Positions 8,382 through 16,246 of a DNA stretch of 64,000 nt are shown here, piece by piece. Both the position numbers and the translations under genes were made by a program. The notes below the pieces were generated by a model. The model was given only the letters and a program-made list of their open reading frames with translations, made no database searches and was not told the DNA's origin. Source of the DNA: Hyphomicrobiales bacterium (GTDB taxonomy: Bacteria; Pseudomonadota; Alphaproteobacteria; Rhizobiales; Rhizobiaceae); assembly GCA_900469475.1 (NCBI GenBank), contig UBXG01000017.1:1-64000 (forward strand), given 5' to 3'. The first letter of the stretch is position 1. The number at the start of each line of letters is the position of its first letter.

Positions 8382-8972
8382 ATGACCGACAGTATTCTGG
8401 TTCTCTACGGTTCCTACCGCTCGGATCGCCTCGGCATCCGTCTCGCGAATTATCTCGTAACCAGCCTGCGTCAGCGCGGAAACGATGTGGAGCTCATCGA
8501 CGCCAAGGCAGTTGGCCTGCCGATGCTGGACCGAATGTATAAGGAATATCCCAAAGGCTCCGCTCCTTCGGCCATGGAGCAGCTTGCCGAGAAAATTCTG
8601 GCTGCCGATGCCTTCGTCTTCGTCACGGGCGAATATAATTGGGGCATGCAACCCGGCCTGAAAAACCTGACCGACCATTACCTTGAGGAGTGGTTTTGGC
8701 GACCGGCGGCGATTGCCAGCTATTCTGGCGGCCGCCTTTCCGGCGCCCACGCGGCGGTCTCCTGGCATGGCACCCTTTCCGAGATGGGAATGGTCGTCAT
8801 CTCAAGCACCCTCGCAGTCGCCAATATCTCGGCCGCGTTGGACGCTGACGGCAAACCTACCGGGAACGGAGGCGATGCCCTTGCGAAAGCATTTCCCCGT
8901 TTTGCCGAGGACCTCGCCTGGTGGACCGAGGCAGCAAAACAGCAGCGTGCCCGCAAGGCACCTCCCTATTGA
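8382..8972 (+). CDS. NADPH-dependent FMN reductase family protein
   Basis: 196-residue flavodoxin-like oxidoreductase of the FMN_red family. The N-terminal phosphate-binding loop reads LYGSYRSDRLG (residues 8-18), and the flavin-contacting segment EYNWGMQPGLKN lies near the middle. Members reduce quinones, azo compounds, chromate or iron complexes using NAD(P)H; the substrate here cannot be chosen. It starts 38 bp after the second ABC exporter gene on the same strand, so it may be transcribed with it. A GGGGG run precedes the ATG by about 11 bases. It converges with the GNAT gene that follows. Confidence 0.88.
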   Translation: MTDSILVLYGSYRSDRLGIRLANYLVTSLRQRGNDVELIDAKAVGLPMLDRMYKEYPKGSAPSAMEQLAEKILAADAFVFVTGEYNWGMQPGLKNLTDHYLEEWFWRPAAIASYSGGRLSGAHAAVSWHGTLSEMGMVVISSTLAVANISAALDADGKPTGNGGDALAKAFPRFAEDLAWWTEAAKQQRARKAPPY

Positions 8973-8992
8973 AACCTCTTTGCGATGAACAA

Positions 8993-9484
8993 TTATCTCG
9001 TATAGATGACTTGTTCGGCTCCAAACCGCTGCAATCGTCGTAGCTCCTTCATTCCTAGCCTTTCGAGCAGACGGCGGGACGCAGTGTTGGCAGACTGGGT
9101 TTCCGCTATCAGCCGCTTGAGCTGCAGATCATTCAGAGCAAATTCGATGACACACATTGCTGCTTCGGTTGCATAACCGAAGCCCCACGCATCAGGATGA
9201 AGCTGATAAGATAGTTCATAATCCTCGCCGTCTGTGTGGCGTGAAATGCTAATCAAGCCAAGAGGATGTCGCACTTCCCTGGTTTCCACCAGCCAAACCA
9301 ACTTTCCCTCGGCGAACGAGAGATAATCAGATATCGCCGCTTCGCGCTGAACAGTCGGAACAGGACCGCCGAGAAAGCGCCGCACCTCGTCATGGCTGAT
9401 CAACTCTCCGATGAACGAGACGTCGGAAGTAAGAATTTGGCGTAGGTGTAACCGCTCCGTGATGAAATATGGGGTTGTTATCAT
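8993..9484 (-). CDS. GNAT family N-acetyltransferase (RimJ/RimL-like)
   Basis: 163-residue Acetyltransf_3-type enzyme expected to transfer acetyl from acetyl-CoA to an amine or protein N-terminus. It starts with TERLHLRQI, the usual first strand, has the region DAWGFGYATEAA for pyrophosphate binding (a variant of the Q/RxxGxG/A motif) near residue 100, and the late segment NTASRRLLERLGM typical of RimJ/RimL proteins. There is no obvious Shine-Dalgarno before the ATG. It stands alone, divergent from the HxlR regulator. The acceptor is unknown. Confidence 0.87.
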   Translation of the reverse strand: MITTPYFITERLHLRQILTSDVSFIGELISHDEVRRFLGGPVPTVQREAAISDYLSFAEGKLVWLVETREVRHPLGLISISRHTDGEDYELSYQLHPDAWGFGYATEAAMCVIEFALNDLQLKRLIAETQSANTASRRLLERLGMKELRRLQRFGAEQVIYTR

Positions 9485-9672
9485 ATCGCTACGCCAGTGG
9501 GATTCTCTCTCAATATCAATCCTATAAGAAGCTGAACATCTGGATTGAAATTATGGCAAGCGGATTCCGGTTCGCTCCATTTTATTGCTGATACCCTGAT
9601 GCAAATTCCCATAAATGCTGCGCCAGTTTAGTAACTTGCATCATGATAGCTACTTGTGCTATCTGCCTCCAC

Positions 9673-10179
9673 ATGCAGAGAACGAGCTTCAGCAGTTTCA
9701 AATGCCCAGCCGCCCGTGCGCTCGAAAGTGTCGGCGACTGGTGGAGTATCTTGATCCTGCGCGATGCGCTTCAGGGGTTGAGGCGGTTTGATGAATTCCA
9801 GAAAAGCCTTGGAATTGCACCCAATATTCTGACGCGCCGGCTCAAGCATCTGACCGATGAAGGCCTGTTTGAGCGACAACTCTATCAAGAGCGGCCGCCA
9901 CGCTACGAATATGTCTTGACTAACAAGGGCCGAGATTTCTTCCCTGTGCTGATGGCGCTCTTCACTTGGGGCAATCGGCACTTGCCTGCCGAAGAAGTCG
10001 CTGTGCGGCTAGCCGACGCTAACACCGGTGAAGATCGCGACCCGCTTCTCATCGACCGCGTCACCGGCCGCGCCTTTCAGCCCGAAGACACGATCCTCGT
10101 GCCGGGACCGGCCGCCGACGACGCGGTTCACGAACGCATTGCCCAGATGAAAGCATGGTTTCTGGGCTTCGACGCCTGA
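9673..10179 (+). CDS. HxlR family transcriptional regulator
   Basis: 168-residue winged-helix regulator. The HxlR domain fills the first 100 residues: CPAARALESVGDWWS (with the conserved near-N-terminal Cys), then LRRFDEFQKSLGIAPNILTRRLKHL as the recognition region, and the wing with PPRYEYVLTNKG. The C-terminal tail of about 65 residues is unassigned. The start is the ATG giving the usual N-terminus; a longer frame adds ten residues. Upstream, ACTTG occurs twice 18 bp apart (9634-9638, 9652-9656), a possible binding site. It ends 17 bp before a FabF-type gene and probably shares its transcript, so it may control fatty-acid or polyketide-type synthesis; HxlR members often sense reactive carbonyls or oxidants. 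Confidence 0.88.
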   Translation: MQRTSFSSFKCPAARALESVGDWWSILILRDALQGLRRFDEFQKSLGIAPNILTRRLKHLTDEGLFERQLYQERPPRYEYVLTNKGRDFFPVLMALFTWGNRHLPAEEVAVRLADANTGEDRDPLLIDRVTGRAFQPEDTILVPGPAADDAVHERIAQMKAWFLGFDA

Positions 10180-10196
10180 GATAATAGGAGCAAAAG

Positions 10197-11462
10197 ATGG
10201 ATCGTATCGTCGTCACCGGCATGGGGCTGGTTTCGCCCCTTGGCGTAGGTGTCAATGCAAGCTGGAAGAGGCTTGTCGAGGGGCGCTCAGGCCTGAGGCT
10301 GTTGCCCGAGGAGATGGTGGGCGATCTCGGGGCGAAGATCGGCGGCGTCGTTCCCGATAGCGCCGAAGATCCCGAGGCTGGCTTCGATGCCGATCGCTAT
10401 GTGCCCGTCAAAGACCAGAAGAAGATGGATCGCTTCATCCTCTTCGCCATGGCTGCCGCCGAGGAAGCGATCCTCCAGTCAGGCTGGCAACCGACTGACG
10501 TCGGCGCTCTGGAGCGGACGGCCACGATCATTGCATCGGGCGTCGGTGGCTTTCCCGCCATCGCCGATGCTGTGCGCACAGCCGAAACGAAGGGCGTGCG
10601 GCGTTTGTCACCCTTCACGATCCCCTCCTTCCTCGTCAATCTTGCCGCCGGCCAGGTGAGTATCCGCTATGGTTTCAAGGGGCCGCTCGGTGCGCCGGTC
10701 ACCGCCTGTGCAGCCAGCGTGCAGGCAATCGGCGACGCGGCGCGGCTGATCCGTTCCGGAGAGGCCGATGTTGCCATCTGCGGCGGAGCGGAAGCCTGCA
10801 TCGACAAGGTCAGCCTTGGCGGCTTTGCTGCGGCGCGTGCGCTTTCAACAGGCTTCAGCAATCGCCCTGAGGAAGCCTCCCGTCCCTTCGACAGTGGCCG
10901 TGACGGCTTCGTCATGGGTGAAGGCGCGGGAATGCTTGTCATCGAGACGTTGGAGCATGCCCTTGCGCGTGGTGCCACGCCGCTTGCCGAGCTTGTCGGC
11001 TATGGCACCGCCGCCGATGCCTATCACATGACGGCAGGGCCGGAAGACGGCGATGGCGCACGCCGGGCTATGCTCGCTGCCCTCGCCCAAGCACGGATTT
11101 CGCCTGCCGAGGTCAAACACCTGAATGCGCACGCGACATCGACCCAAGTCGGTGACCGCGGCGAGATGGAAGCAATTAAGACCGTCTTCGGCCGCGAGGG
11201 TGCGATTGCCGTCAGTGGCACGAAGGCGGCGACTGGCCACCTTCTGGGCGCGGCCGGCGGCATGGAAGCGATCTTCACCATCATGGCGCTGCGGGACCAG
11301 ATCGCGCCGCCGACGCGCAATCTGCAGGATCCGGATCCCGCGGCCGAGGGCATCGACATTGTCGGCGGCACGGCGCGACCGATGGCCATGGACTACGCAA
11401 TCTCCAATGGTTTCGGTTTCGGCGGCGTCAACGCCAGCGCCCTCTTCCGCCGCTGGCAGTAA
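10197..11462 (+). CDS. fabF: 3-oxoacyl-ACP synthase II (FabF-type ketosynthase)
   Basis: 421-residue decarboxylating Claisen condensation enzyme that extends acyl-ACP with malonyl-ACP. The thiolase-fold active site is complete: Cys171 in TACAASVQA, His312 in NAHATSTQVGD, Lys343 and His348 in SGTKAATGHLLGAAGG. AGGAG lies seven bases before the ATG. The setting is unusual: it follows an HxlR regulator by 17 bp and has no acpP or fabG beside it, whereas the housekeeping fabF usually sits next to acpP. It may therefore be a second, regulated copy. The family assignment is secure; the in vivo acyl substrate is not. Confidence 0.9.
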   Translation: MDRIVVTGMGLVSPLGVGVNASWKRLVEGRSGLRLLPEEMVGDLGAKIGGVVPDSAEDPEAGFDADRYVPVKDQKKMDRFILFAMAAAEEAILQSGWQPTDVGALERTATIIASGVGGFPAIADAVRTAETKGVRRLSPFTIPSFLVNLAAGQVSIRYGFKGPLGAPVTACAASVQAIGDAARLIRSGEADVAICGGAEACIDKVSLGGFAAARALSTGFSNRPEEASRPFDSGRDGFVMGEGAGMLVIETLEHALARGATPLAELVGYGTAADAYHMTAGPEDGDGARRAMLAALAQARISPAEVKHLNAHATSTQVGDRGEMEAIKTVFGREGAIAVSGTKAATGHLLGAAGGMEAIFTIMALRDQIAPPTRNLQDPDPAAEGIDIVGGTARPMAMDYAISNGFGFGGVNASALFRRWQ

Positions 11463-11519
11463 TCGCTTCTGCTTGCGATCAAAGCGCGCTAAGCTTTCTC
11501 CATATGGCTGGGGACGGAC

Positions 11520-11942
11520 ATGCGCGCTTTTTCTTTCGCCGTTTTTCTCTTCTGCGTTGCCTTTGCACCGGTCGCTTACGCGGAAGATCCGGTGCAAACG
11601 GCACAGAGCCTTATTGAGCAGCAGATCGAAGCTTTTCTGCACGATGATGCAGCAACGGCCTATTCCTTCGCCGCACCTGGCATCAAGGCGCTCTTTCCCG
11701 ACAAGGACAGCTTCTTCGCCATGGTGAGGAAGAACTACCTGCCGGTCTATCATCCCGGCAACTATGCCTTCGGCAAAAGCCGCGCGATCGACAATGGCGC
11801 AGTCGTCTATCAGGAGGTGTTGATCACAGGCACTGATGACAAGGACTGGACGGCGATCTACCAGATAACTCGTCAGCCGGACGGCAGTTATAAGATCAAC
11901 GGCGTGCAGATTCTTGCCAAAACGGCAAGTGAGGGCATTTAG
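11520..11942 (+). CDS. DUF4864 exported protein
   Basis: 140-residue protein with a signal peptide (hydrophobic residues 4-18, cut after AYA, near residue 21). The rest matches the DUF4864 pattern: AQSLIEQQIEAFLHDDAATAYSFA, an NTF2-like start, ending in a strand-rich half with KINGVQI. No catalytic role is known. The gene lies 57 bp after fabF on the same strand. Its TAG stop is completed by the first two bases of a palindromic intergenic repeat (11941-12042), so that repeat abuts or slightly changed the C-terminus. Confidence 0.85.
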   Translation: MRAFSFAVFLFCVAFAPVAYAEDPVQTAQSLIEQQIEAFLHDDAATAYSFAAPGIKALFPDKDSFFAMVRKNYLPVYHPGNYAFGKSRAIDNGAVVYQEVLITGTDDKDWTAIYQITRQPDGSYKINGVQILAKTASEGI

Positions 11943-12042
11943 AGCATTTCCGCTTTTATTCGAATCGCGAAAACGCTCTATCTTTTTGTTTTTACGCAGT
12001 TCCGGACGCAAAACCGCTTCGCACTTTTGCTGGAACTGCTCT
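11941..12042. repeat. mosaic palindromic intergenic repeat (RIME-like)
   Basis: About 102 bp made of two hairpin modules. The first runs 11941-11979 with AGAGC/GCTCT ends and an imperfect 13-bp stem. The second has a perfect GCAGTTCC (11996-12003)/GGAACTGC (12032-12039) pair. The outer ends are AGAGCATTTCC and the reverse complement of AGAGCAGTTCC, close inverted repeats. I recognise this general sequence as a common intergenic element of Rhizobiaceae; the exact family name is not certain. It codes for nothing and probably spreads by an external enzyme or acts on RNA stability. I saw no second copy in the window. Confidence 0.7.
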
Positions 12043-12068
12043 AAGGCATCGCTGGCCACAAAATGCAA

Positions 12069-12099
12069 ACAGCGCACCTCTAAACAAGAGGCGCGCTGT
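12069..12099 (-). terminator. hairpin terminator of the SleB-type gene
   Basis: A 13-bp stem with one mismatch (ACAGCGC.CCTCT paired with AGAGG.GCGCTGT, loop about 5 bases). On the minus strand it is followed by a T-rich run (TTTGCATTTTG). It lies 24 bp after the stop codon of the cell-wall hydrolase gene. Confidence 0.7.
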
Positions 12100-12122
12100 C
12101 ATAAAGCATGGGCCTGATCTTA

Positions 12123-13013
12123 TTAACCGCGAACTCTAAGCGAGTTTCCTGCGGGCGTGTTGCCTTCGAATTCCGGCCGCGGCTGCGGAATCACAACTGT
12201 CGAAGCCGGCATAGGCGTATTCGTGTATGTGGTCTCGCCGCTCGAGAGCGGTCCTGAAATTGCCATGTCCGTAGGTGCGGGCGTCGGGATCGGAACCGCA
12301 GTCGGGATGACGACGGCACTCTGCGGCATGGTCACCGTCGGATTCGAGACCGGCGTGAAGGCCGCTACGGCAGACGTCATGGACGCAGGCTGCGTTTCCG
12401 GCAGGACAAACGGAGATTGCGGCGCGCCCTGCGCGGGCACGTAATTCATCGCAACCTCATAGGCCGGAAGCGGCGCAGGCGTCTGCAATTCGCCATCGCG
12501 ACCACGCTTCTCATAGAACGCGTTGCCGCCAGCATAAGCGACGTAGTGCATATTATCGTATGGGAATCTCAGGCCTTCGGTATGAAAGAACATCGCGTCC
12601 TTCACCTGGGGATGCCGTTCGCCGCGCAGGATCTTCGAGGCAGCGACTTCAAGATCGGGCTTTGCCTGGTCCTTGACTTCCCTGGTCATCACGCCTGGAG
12701 CGAACTGCTTTTCCTGGGCAACGACGCCGCATATCGTAGGCGGATAAGCACCGGAGGTCAGCCGGTTCATTACGACCGTACCGACAGCCATGTAACCGCT
12801 CGGGTCGGAACGCTCTGATTCGAAGTACATTGCCCGTTCGAGACAGTCTTTGTCCTTCGTCGTGTAATTGTATGTTACTTTAGCGCCACGAATGGGCTTG
12901 GTGGTATTGCTGGGGGTGGGGGTTGTCTTCTGCGTCGTCGTGCAGCTCGTAGCGGCCAAACCGACAACCAATAGTCCCGAAAGACATGCCCCGAATTTGC
13001 GTTGCGCCCTCAA
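12123..13013 (-). CDS. cell wall hydrolase, SleB/Hydrolase_2 family lipoprotein
   Basis: Probable envelope muralytic enzyme (PF07486 type). With the start chosen here it has 296 residues: a signal sequence ending in a lipobox-like ATSC, a short Thr/Pro-rich linker, the catalytic domain from about residue 55 (DCLERAMYFESERSD, with the catalytic Glu region, then GVVAQEKQF), and a long Pro/Thr/Val-rich tail of about 120 residues without a fold. AGGAGG lies nine bases before a TTG, giving a normal signal peptide; a longer ATG frame adds 40 residues that would spoil it. It is monocistronic with a hairpin downstream. The family fits lytic transglycosylase or amidase action on peptidoglycan; which of these is not clear. 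Confidence 0.85.
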   Translation of the reverse strand: MRAQRKFGACLSGLLVVGLAATSCTTTQKTTPTPSNTTKPIRGAKVTYNYTTKDKDCLERAMYFESERSDPSGYMAVGTVVMNRLTSGAYPPTICGVVAQEKQFAPGVMTREVKDQAKPDLEVAASKILRGERHPQVKDAMFFHTEGLRFPYDNMHYVAYAGGNAFYEKRGRDGELQTPAPLPAYEVAMNYVPAQGAPQSPFVLPETQPASMTSAVAAFTPVSNPTVTMPQSAVVIPTAVPIPTPAPTDMAISGPLSSGETTYTNTPMPASTVVIPQPRPEFEGNTPAGNSLRVRG

Positions 13014-13266
13014 CGGCAAGTGCCTCCTATTTTCGGTAGTACAGCCCTTATCGATTAAGAGAATGCGTTTTAGCCGGATTTTTTCAAAATTCCAAGCGGC
13101 CACGCAATCAAATCTGCCAATGACGTTTTTCAAAGGCGGATGGACCGTTTATTCCGATTCGCTATTTTTCCCAATGGTTTATTGTCGCCGAGCTCATTTT
13201 GAAACACGGCCGGGAACGGAAATTGCCCAAGGCAAGCCCGTTCCAGCCGGCTCAGAATGATGTTTG

Positions 13267-13692
13267 TTAAGGATAGCAATCAATCGATAATAAATGATTT
13301 ACCAACAGAGCAAGGTCCATGCGCCAGCCGACTTCGACGAGGATTCGCCCCGGCGCGAAACAATAGAACGACCAATTGCCGCGTATGATCGAAGGTGGTT
13401 TCGAAACTTCACAGCCGCTCGATTTCACCCGCTCGAACAACAGATCAACCGCCTCGCGGGAGGGCTGCATGAAGCCGATGTGATAGGTATTGCGACCGAC
13501 GGAGACGCCATCGGCGCCACCGAATTTCGCGACAGGCCGGCTGATGACAAGTTCAAGTCCGGCATCGTCGCGAAGGATGGCAAGGCCATTTGCGCCCCGC
13601 GTTTCCACCTCCGTCAGACCGAAAACGGAAACAAAAAAATCCCGGGTCGCGGCGACATCGGGAACGTGCAAATCCAGGTGGTTCAGTCTCAT
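13267..13692 (-). CDS. VOC (glyoxalase/bleomycin resistance) family protein
   Basis: 141-residue metalloprotein-like fold of paired beta-alpha-beta-beta-beta units. It starts with RLNHLDLHVPDVAATRDFFVSVFGL, a typical VOC first module with His5 as a possible metal ligand, and ends with a strand containing ILVEVGW where the Glu ligand is normally found. Family members include glyoxalases, dioxygenases and resistance binding proteins; none can be chosen. The start is the ATG with GGAGC seven bases upstream, not the longer TTG/ATG frame. It lies 243 bp downstream of tgt on the same strand. Confidence 0.85.
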   Translation of the reverse strand: MRLNHLDLHVPDVAATRDFFVSVFGLTEVETRGANGLAILRDDAGLELVISRPVAKFGGADGVSVGRNTYHIGFMQPSREAVDLLFERVKSSGCEVSKPPSIIRGNWSFYCFAPGRILVEVGWRMDLALLVNHLLSIDCYP

Positions 13693-13831
13693 GACAGCTC
13701 CAAAAGGCTTTCCCGCGGAGACATGTCGGTCGAAACGGCACGCCAACGCGAGACACTCGACCACAATGGTCAAGTTCCGCGTCGCGGGCTCTCATAACCA
13801 ACGGCTAGGAGCAGTGCTTCCAGATTGGAAG

Positions 13832-13856
13832 GGGTTGGGCCTACCGAAACCAACCC
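13832..13856 (-). terminator. possible tgt terminator
   Basis: GGGTTGG (13832-13838) and CCAACCC (13850-13856) form a perfect 7-bp stem about 80 bp after the tgt stop codon. No strong T-tract follows on the minus strand. Confidence 0.4.
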
Positions 13857-13935
13857 TGCCTTTTTCGACACGCTTCTGTTAGCGCGAAACCGCCACTGGA
13901 GCAAGATCGCGTGGCGCATCCTCGTCGTCATTGAA

Positions 13936-15066
13936 TCAAACGGGCTCGAGATCACCCCTCGCCCAATTTTCCTGCGTCTCGGCCATGAAATCGGCAAAGC
14001 GGCCTTCGGCGATCGCCTGGCGAATGCCCTGCATCAGTTCCTGATAGTAGGCGAGATTGTGCCAGGAGAGCAGCATACCGCCGAGCGCTTCGTTGGCGCG
14101 GACGAGATGGTGCAGATAGGCGCGGGAATAATCCCGCGAGGCCGGGCAATTGGACTGCTCGTCTAGCGGACGCATGTCTTCGGCGTGGCGGGCATTGCGG
14201 ATATTCACCTTGCCGCGGCGCGTGAAGGCCAATCCATGACGACCCGAGCGGGTCGGCATCACGCAATCGAACATGTCGATGCCGCGGGCGACGGATTTCA
14301 GGATGTCGTCGGGCGTGCCGACGCCCATCAGATAGCGCGGCTTCTCCGTCGGCAGCTCCGGAAGCGTGATCTCGAGCATGCGCAGCATGACTTCCTGTGG
14401 CTCGCCGACGGCAAGGCCGCCGACCGCATAGCCCTTCAGGTCCATACCGCTCAGCGCCTGTGCGGAGCGGACGCGCAGCTCCGGCACGTCGCCACCCTGG
14501 ACGATGCCGAACATCGCCTTGCCGGGCTGTTTGCCGAAGGCAACCTTGCAGCGCTCCGCCCACCGCAGCGACATTTCCATGGCGCGCTCGATTTCCTTTG
14601 GCGTTGCCGGCAGGGCGACGCATTCGTCGAGCTGCATCTGGATATCGGAGCCGAGCAATCCCTGGATCTCGATCGATCGCTCCGGTGACATGTGATGCAA
14701 GCTGCCGTCGACATGCGATTTGAAGGTGACGCCCTGCTCATCGAGTTTACGCAGACCGGACAGCGACATCACCTGAAAGCCGCCTGAATCGGTGAGGATC
14801 GGGTGCGGCCAGCGGATCAGCTGGTGCAGGCCGCCAAGGCGGGCGACGCGCTCGGCTGTCGGGCGCAACATCAGGTGATAGGTATTACCGAGAATGATAT
14901 CGGCGCCTGTTTCGCGTACCTGATCGAGATACATCGCCTTGACTGTGCCGACGGTACCGACAGGCATGAAGGCCGGCGTGCGGATCGTGCCGCGCGGCAT
15001 GGAAACTTCCCCGAGGCGGGCGCCACCATCGGTCTTCTTCAATTGAAACTGAAAGCTCTCGCTCAT
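13936..15066 (-). CDS. tgt: tRNA-guanine transglycosylase
   Basis: 376-residue enzyme that swaps guanine-34 for preQ1 in tRNAs with GUN anticodons. The TIM-barrel residues are present: Asp93 in TDSGGFQ (general acid/base), GGLAVGE at about 216-222 and the nucleophile Asp267 in FDCVMPTR. The zinc site is altered: where bacterial Tgt normally has CxCxxC plus His, this protein has Ser305-x-Cys307-x-x-Ser310 (QSNCPASR), with His336 kept. Two of the three Cys ligands are therefore Ser. AGGAC precedes the ATG. It lies six bp downstream of queA and is surely cotranscribed. The rest of the protein is conserved, so it is probably active. Confidence 0.96.
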   Translation of the reverse strand: MSESFQFQLKKTDGGARLGEVSMPRGTIRTPAFMPVGTVGTVKAMYLDQVRETGADIILGNTYHLMLRPTAERVARLGGLHQLIRWPHPILTDSGGFQVMSLSGLRKLDEQGVTFKSHVDGSLHHMSPERSIEIQGLLGSDIQMQLDECVALPATPKEIERAMEMSLRWAERCKVAFGKQPGKAMFGIVQGGDVPELRVRSAQALSGMDLKGYAVGGLAVGEPQEVMLRMLEITLPELPTEKPRYLMGVGTPDDILKSVARGIDMFDCVMPTRSGRHGLAFTRRGKVNIRNARHAEDMRPLDEQSNCPASRDYSRAYLHHLVRANEALGGMLLSWHNLAYYQELMQGIRQAIAEGRFADFMAETQENWARGDLEPV

Positions 15067-15072
15067 TTCGTC

Positions 15073-16158
15073 CTAGTCTTTCCGGTGGAGCAGGCTGCCA
15101 TCGCCATAGGAATAGAAGCGATAGCCCGTCTCGATAGCATGGGTATAGGCCGCGCGCATCGTATCGAGGCCGGCAAAGGCCGATACGAGCATGAATAGGG
15201 TCGAGCGCGGCAAGTGGAAATTGGTCATCAGCATGTCAACGGCCTTGAAGCGGTAGCCGGGCGTGATGAAGATGCCGGTAGCGCCTTGCCAGGGCTGGAT
15301 TGTGCCGTCGTTAGCGGCGGCGCTTTCGATCAGTCGCAGCGACGTGGTGCCGACGCAGACGATGCGCCCACCCCTCGCCTTGACGGCGTTGAGCTTCTCG
15401 GCGGTGGCGGCATCGACATAGCCGATCTCGAAATGCATCTTGTGGTCGTCGGTATCGTCGGCCTTGACCGGCAGGAAGGTGCCGGCGCCGACATGCAGCG
15501 TCACGAAATGCCGCTCGACGCCCATGGCATCGAGCGCGGCAAAGAGCGACGGCGTGAAGTGCAGGCCGGCGGTGGGCGCTGCGACCGCGCCCTCTTCACG
15601 CGCATAGATCGTCTGATAGTCGGCGCGATCGCGCTCGTCTTCGGGGCGCTTCGCCGCGATGTAAGGTGGCAGTGGAATATGCCCAACGCTGGCAATCGCC
15701 TCGTCGAGAGCCGGACCGGACAGATCGAACCGCAGGGTAATCTCGCCGCCCTCGCCCTTTTCCTCGACAGTGGCGTCGAGCGAACCGAGCGCGCAGACAT
15801 TTTCGCCGTGACCGAACTGGATGCGATCGCCGATCTTGATACGCTTGCCGGGCTTGGCAAAGGCCTTCCAGCGGTCGGGTGCGGCGCGCATATGGAGGGT
15901 AGCAGACACCTGCTGGCCGGGCGCGCCTTCGCGGTGACGAATGCCTTCCAGCTGCGCCGGGATAACCTTGGTATCGTTGAAGACCACCGCGTCGCCTGGG
16001 CGCAGGAAGGATGGCAGATCCCGTATCTGATAGTCGCTCAGCGCATGCGAGCCATTGTTCGGATCGACAACAAGCAGACGCGCGCTGTCGCGCGGCTCGG
16101 CAGGCCTGAGCGCGATACGCTCCTCCGGCAGGTCGAAATCGAAAAGGTCAACACGCAT
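15073..16158 (-). CDS. queA: S-adenosylmethionine:tRNA ribosyltransferase-isomerase
   Basis: 361-residue enzyme that moves the ribosyl group of SAM onto preQ1 in tRNA, giving epoxyqueuosine, the step after Tgt. It begins VDLFDFDLPEERIALRP, has the conserved GHIPLPPYI segment and, near the end, TNFHLPRSTLFMLVSAF. Length and ends match the family. It is the upstream partner of tgt (gap of six bp). A strong hairpin (16192-16232) separates it from the cyclophilin gene before it, so part of the transcript may stop there. I saw no preQ1 riboswitch-like sequence in the short leader. Confidence 0.97.
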   Translation of the reverse strand: MRVDLFDFDLPEERIALRPAEPRDSARLLVVDPNNGSHALSDYQIRDLPSFLRPGDAVVFNDTKVIPAQLEGIRHREGAPGQQVSATLHMRAAPDRWKAFAKPGKRIKIGDRIQFGHGENVCALGSLDATVEEKGEGGEITLRFDLSGPALDEAIASVGHIPLPPYIAAKRPEDERDRADYQTIYAREEGAVAAPTAGLHFTPSLFAALDAMGVERHFVTLHVGAGTFLPVKADDTDDHKMHFEIGYVDAATAEKLNAVKARGGRIVCVGTTSLRLIESAAANDGTIQPWQGATGIFITPGYRFKAVDMLMTNFHLPRSTLFMLVSAFAGLDTMRAAYTHAIETGYRFYSYGDGSLLHRKD

Positions 16159-16191
16159 TCAATTGGTCCAGGCAGTTCATCCAGGCAAAGC

Positions 16192-16232
16192 GAAACCCGC
16201 CCCTCACGCCAAAGGCGCAAGAGGCGGGTTTC
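16192..16232 (-). terminator. strong hairpin between ppiB-like gene and queA
   Basis: GAAACCCGCC and GGCGGGTTTC form a perfect 10-bp outer stem with further pairing inside (GCC/GGC). On the minus strand it follows the cyclophilin gene by about 15 bp and is followed by TTTCGCTTTG, a poor T-tract. It probably stops or thins transcription before queA. Confidence 0.6.
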
Positions 16233-16246
16233 AGGAATAATCACGA

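Noticed and set aside
16159..16191. preQ1 riboswitch upstream of queA
   Set aside because: The leader is too short and lacks the expected stem and A-rich tail; only a terminator-like hairpin is present.
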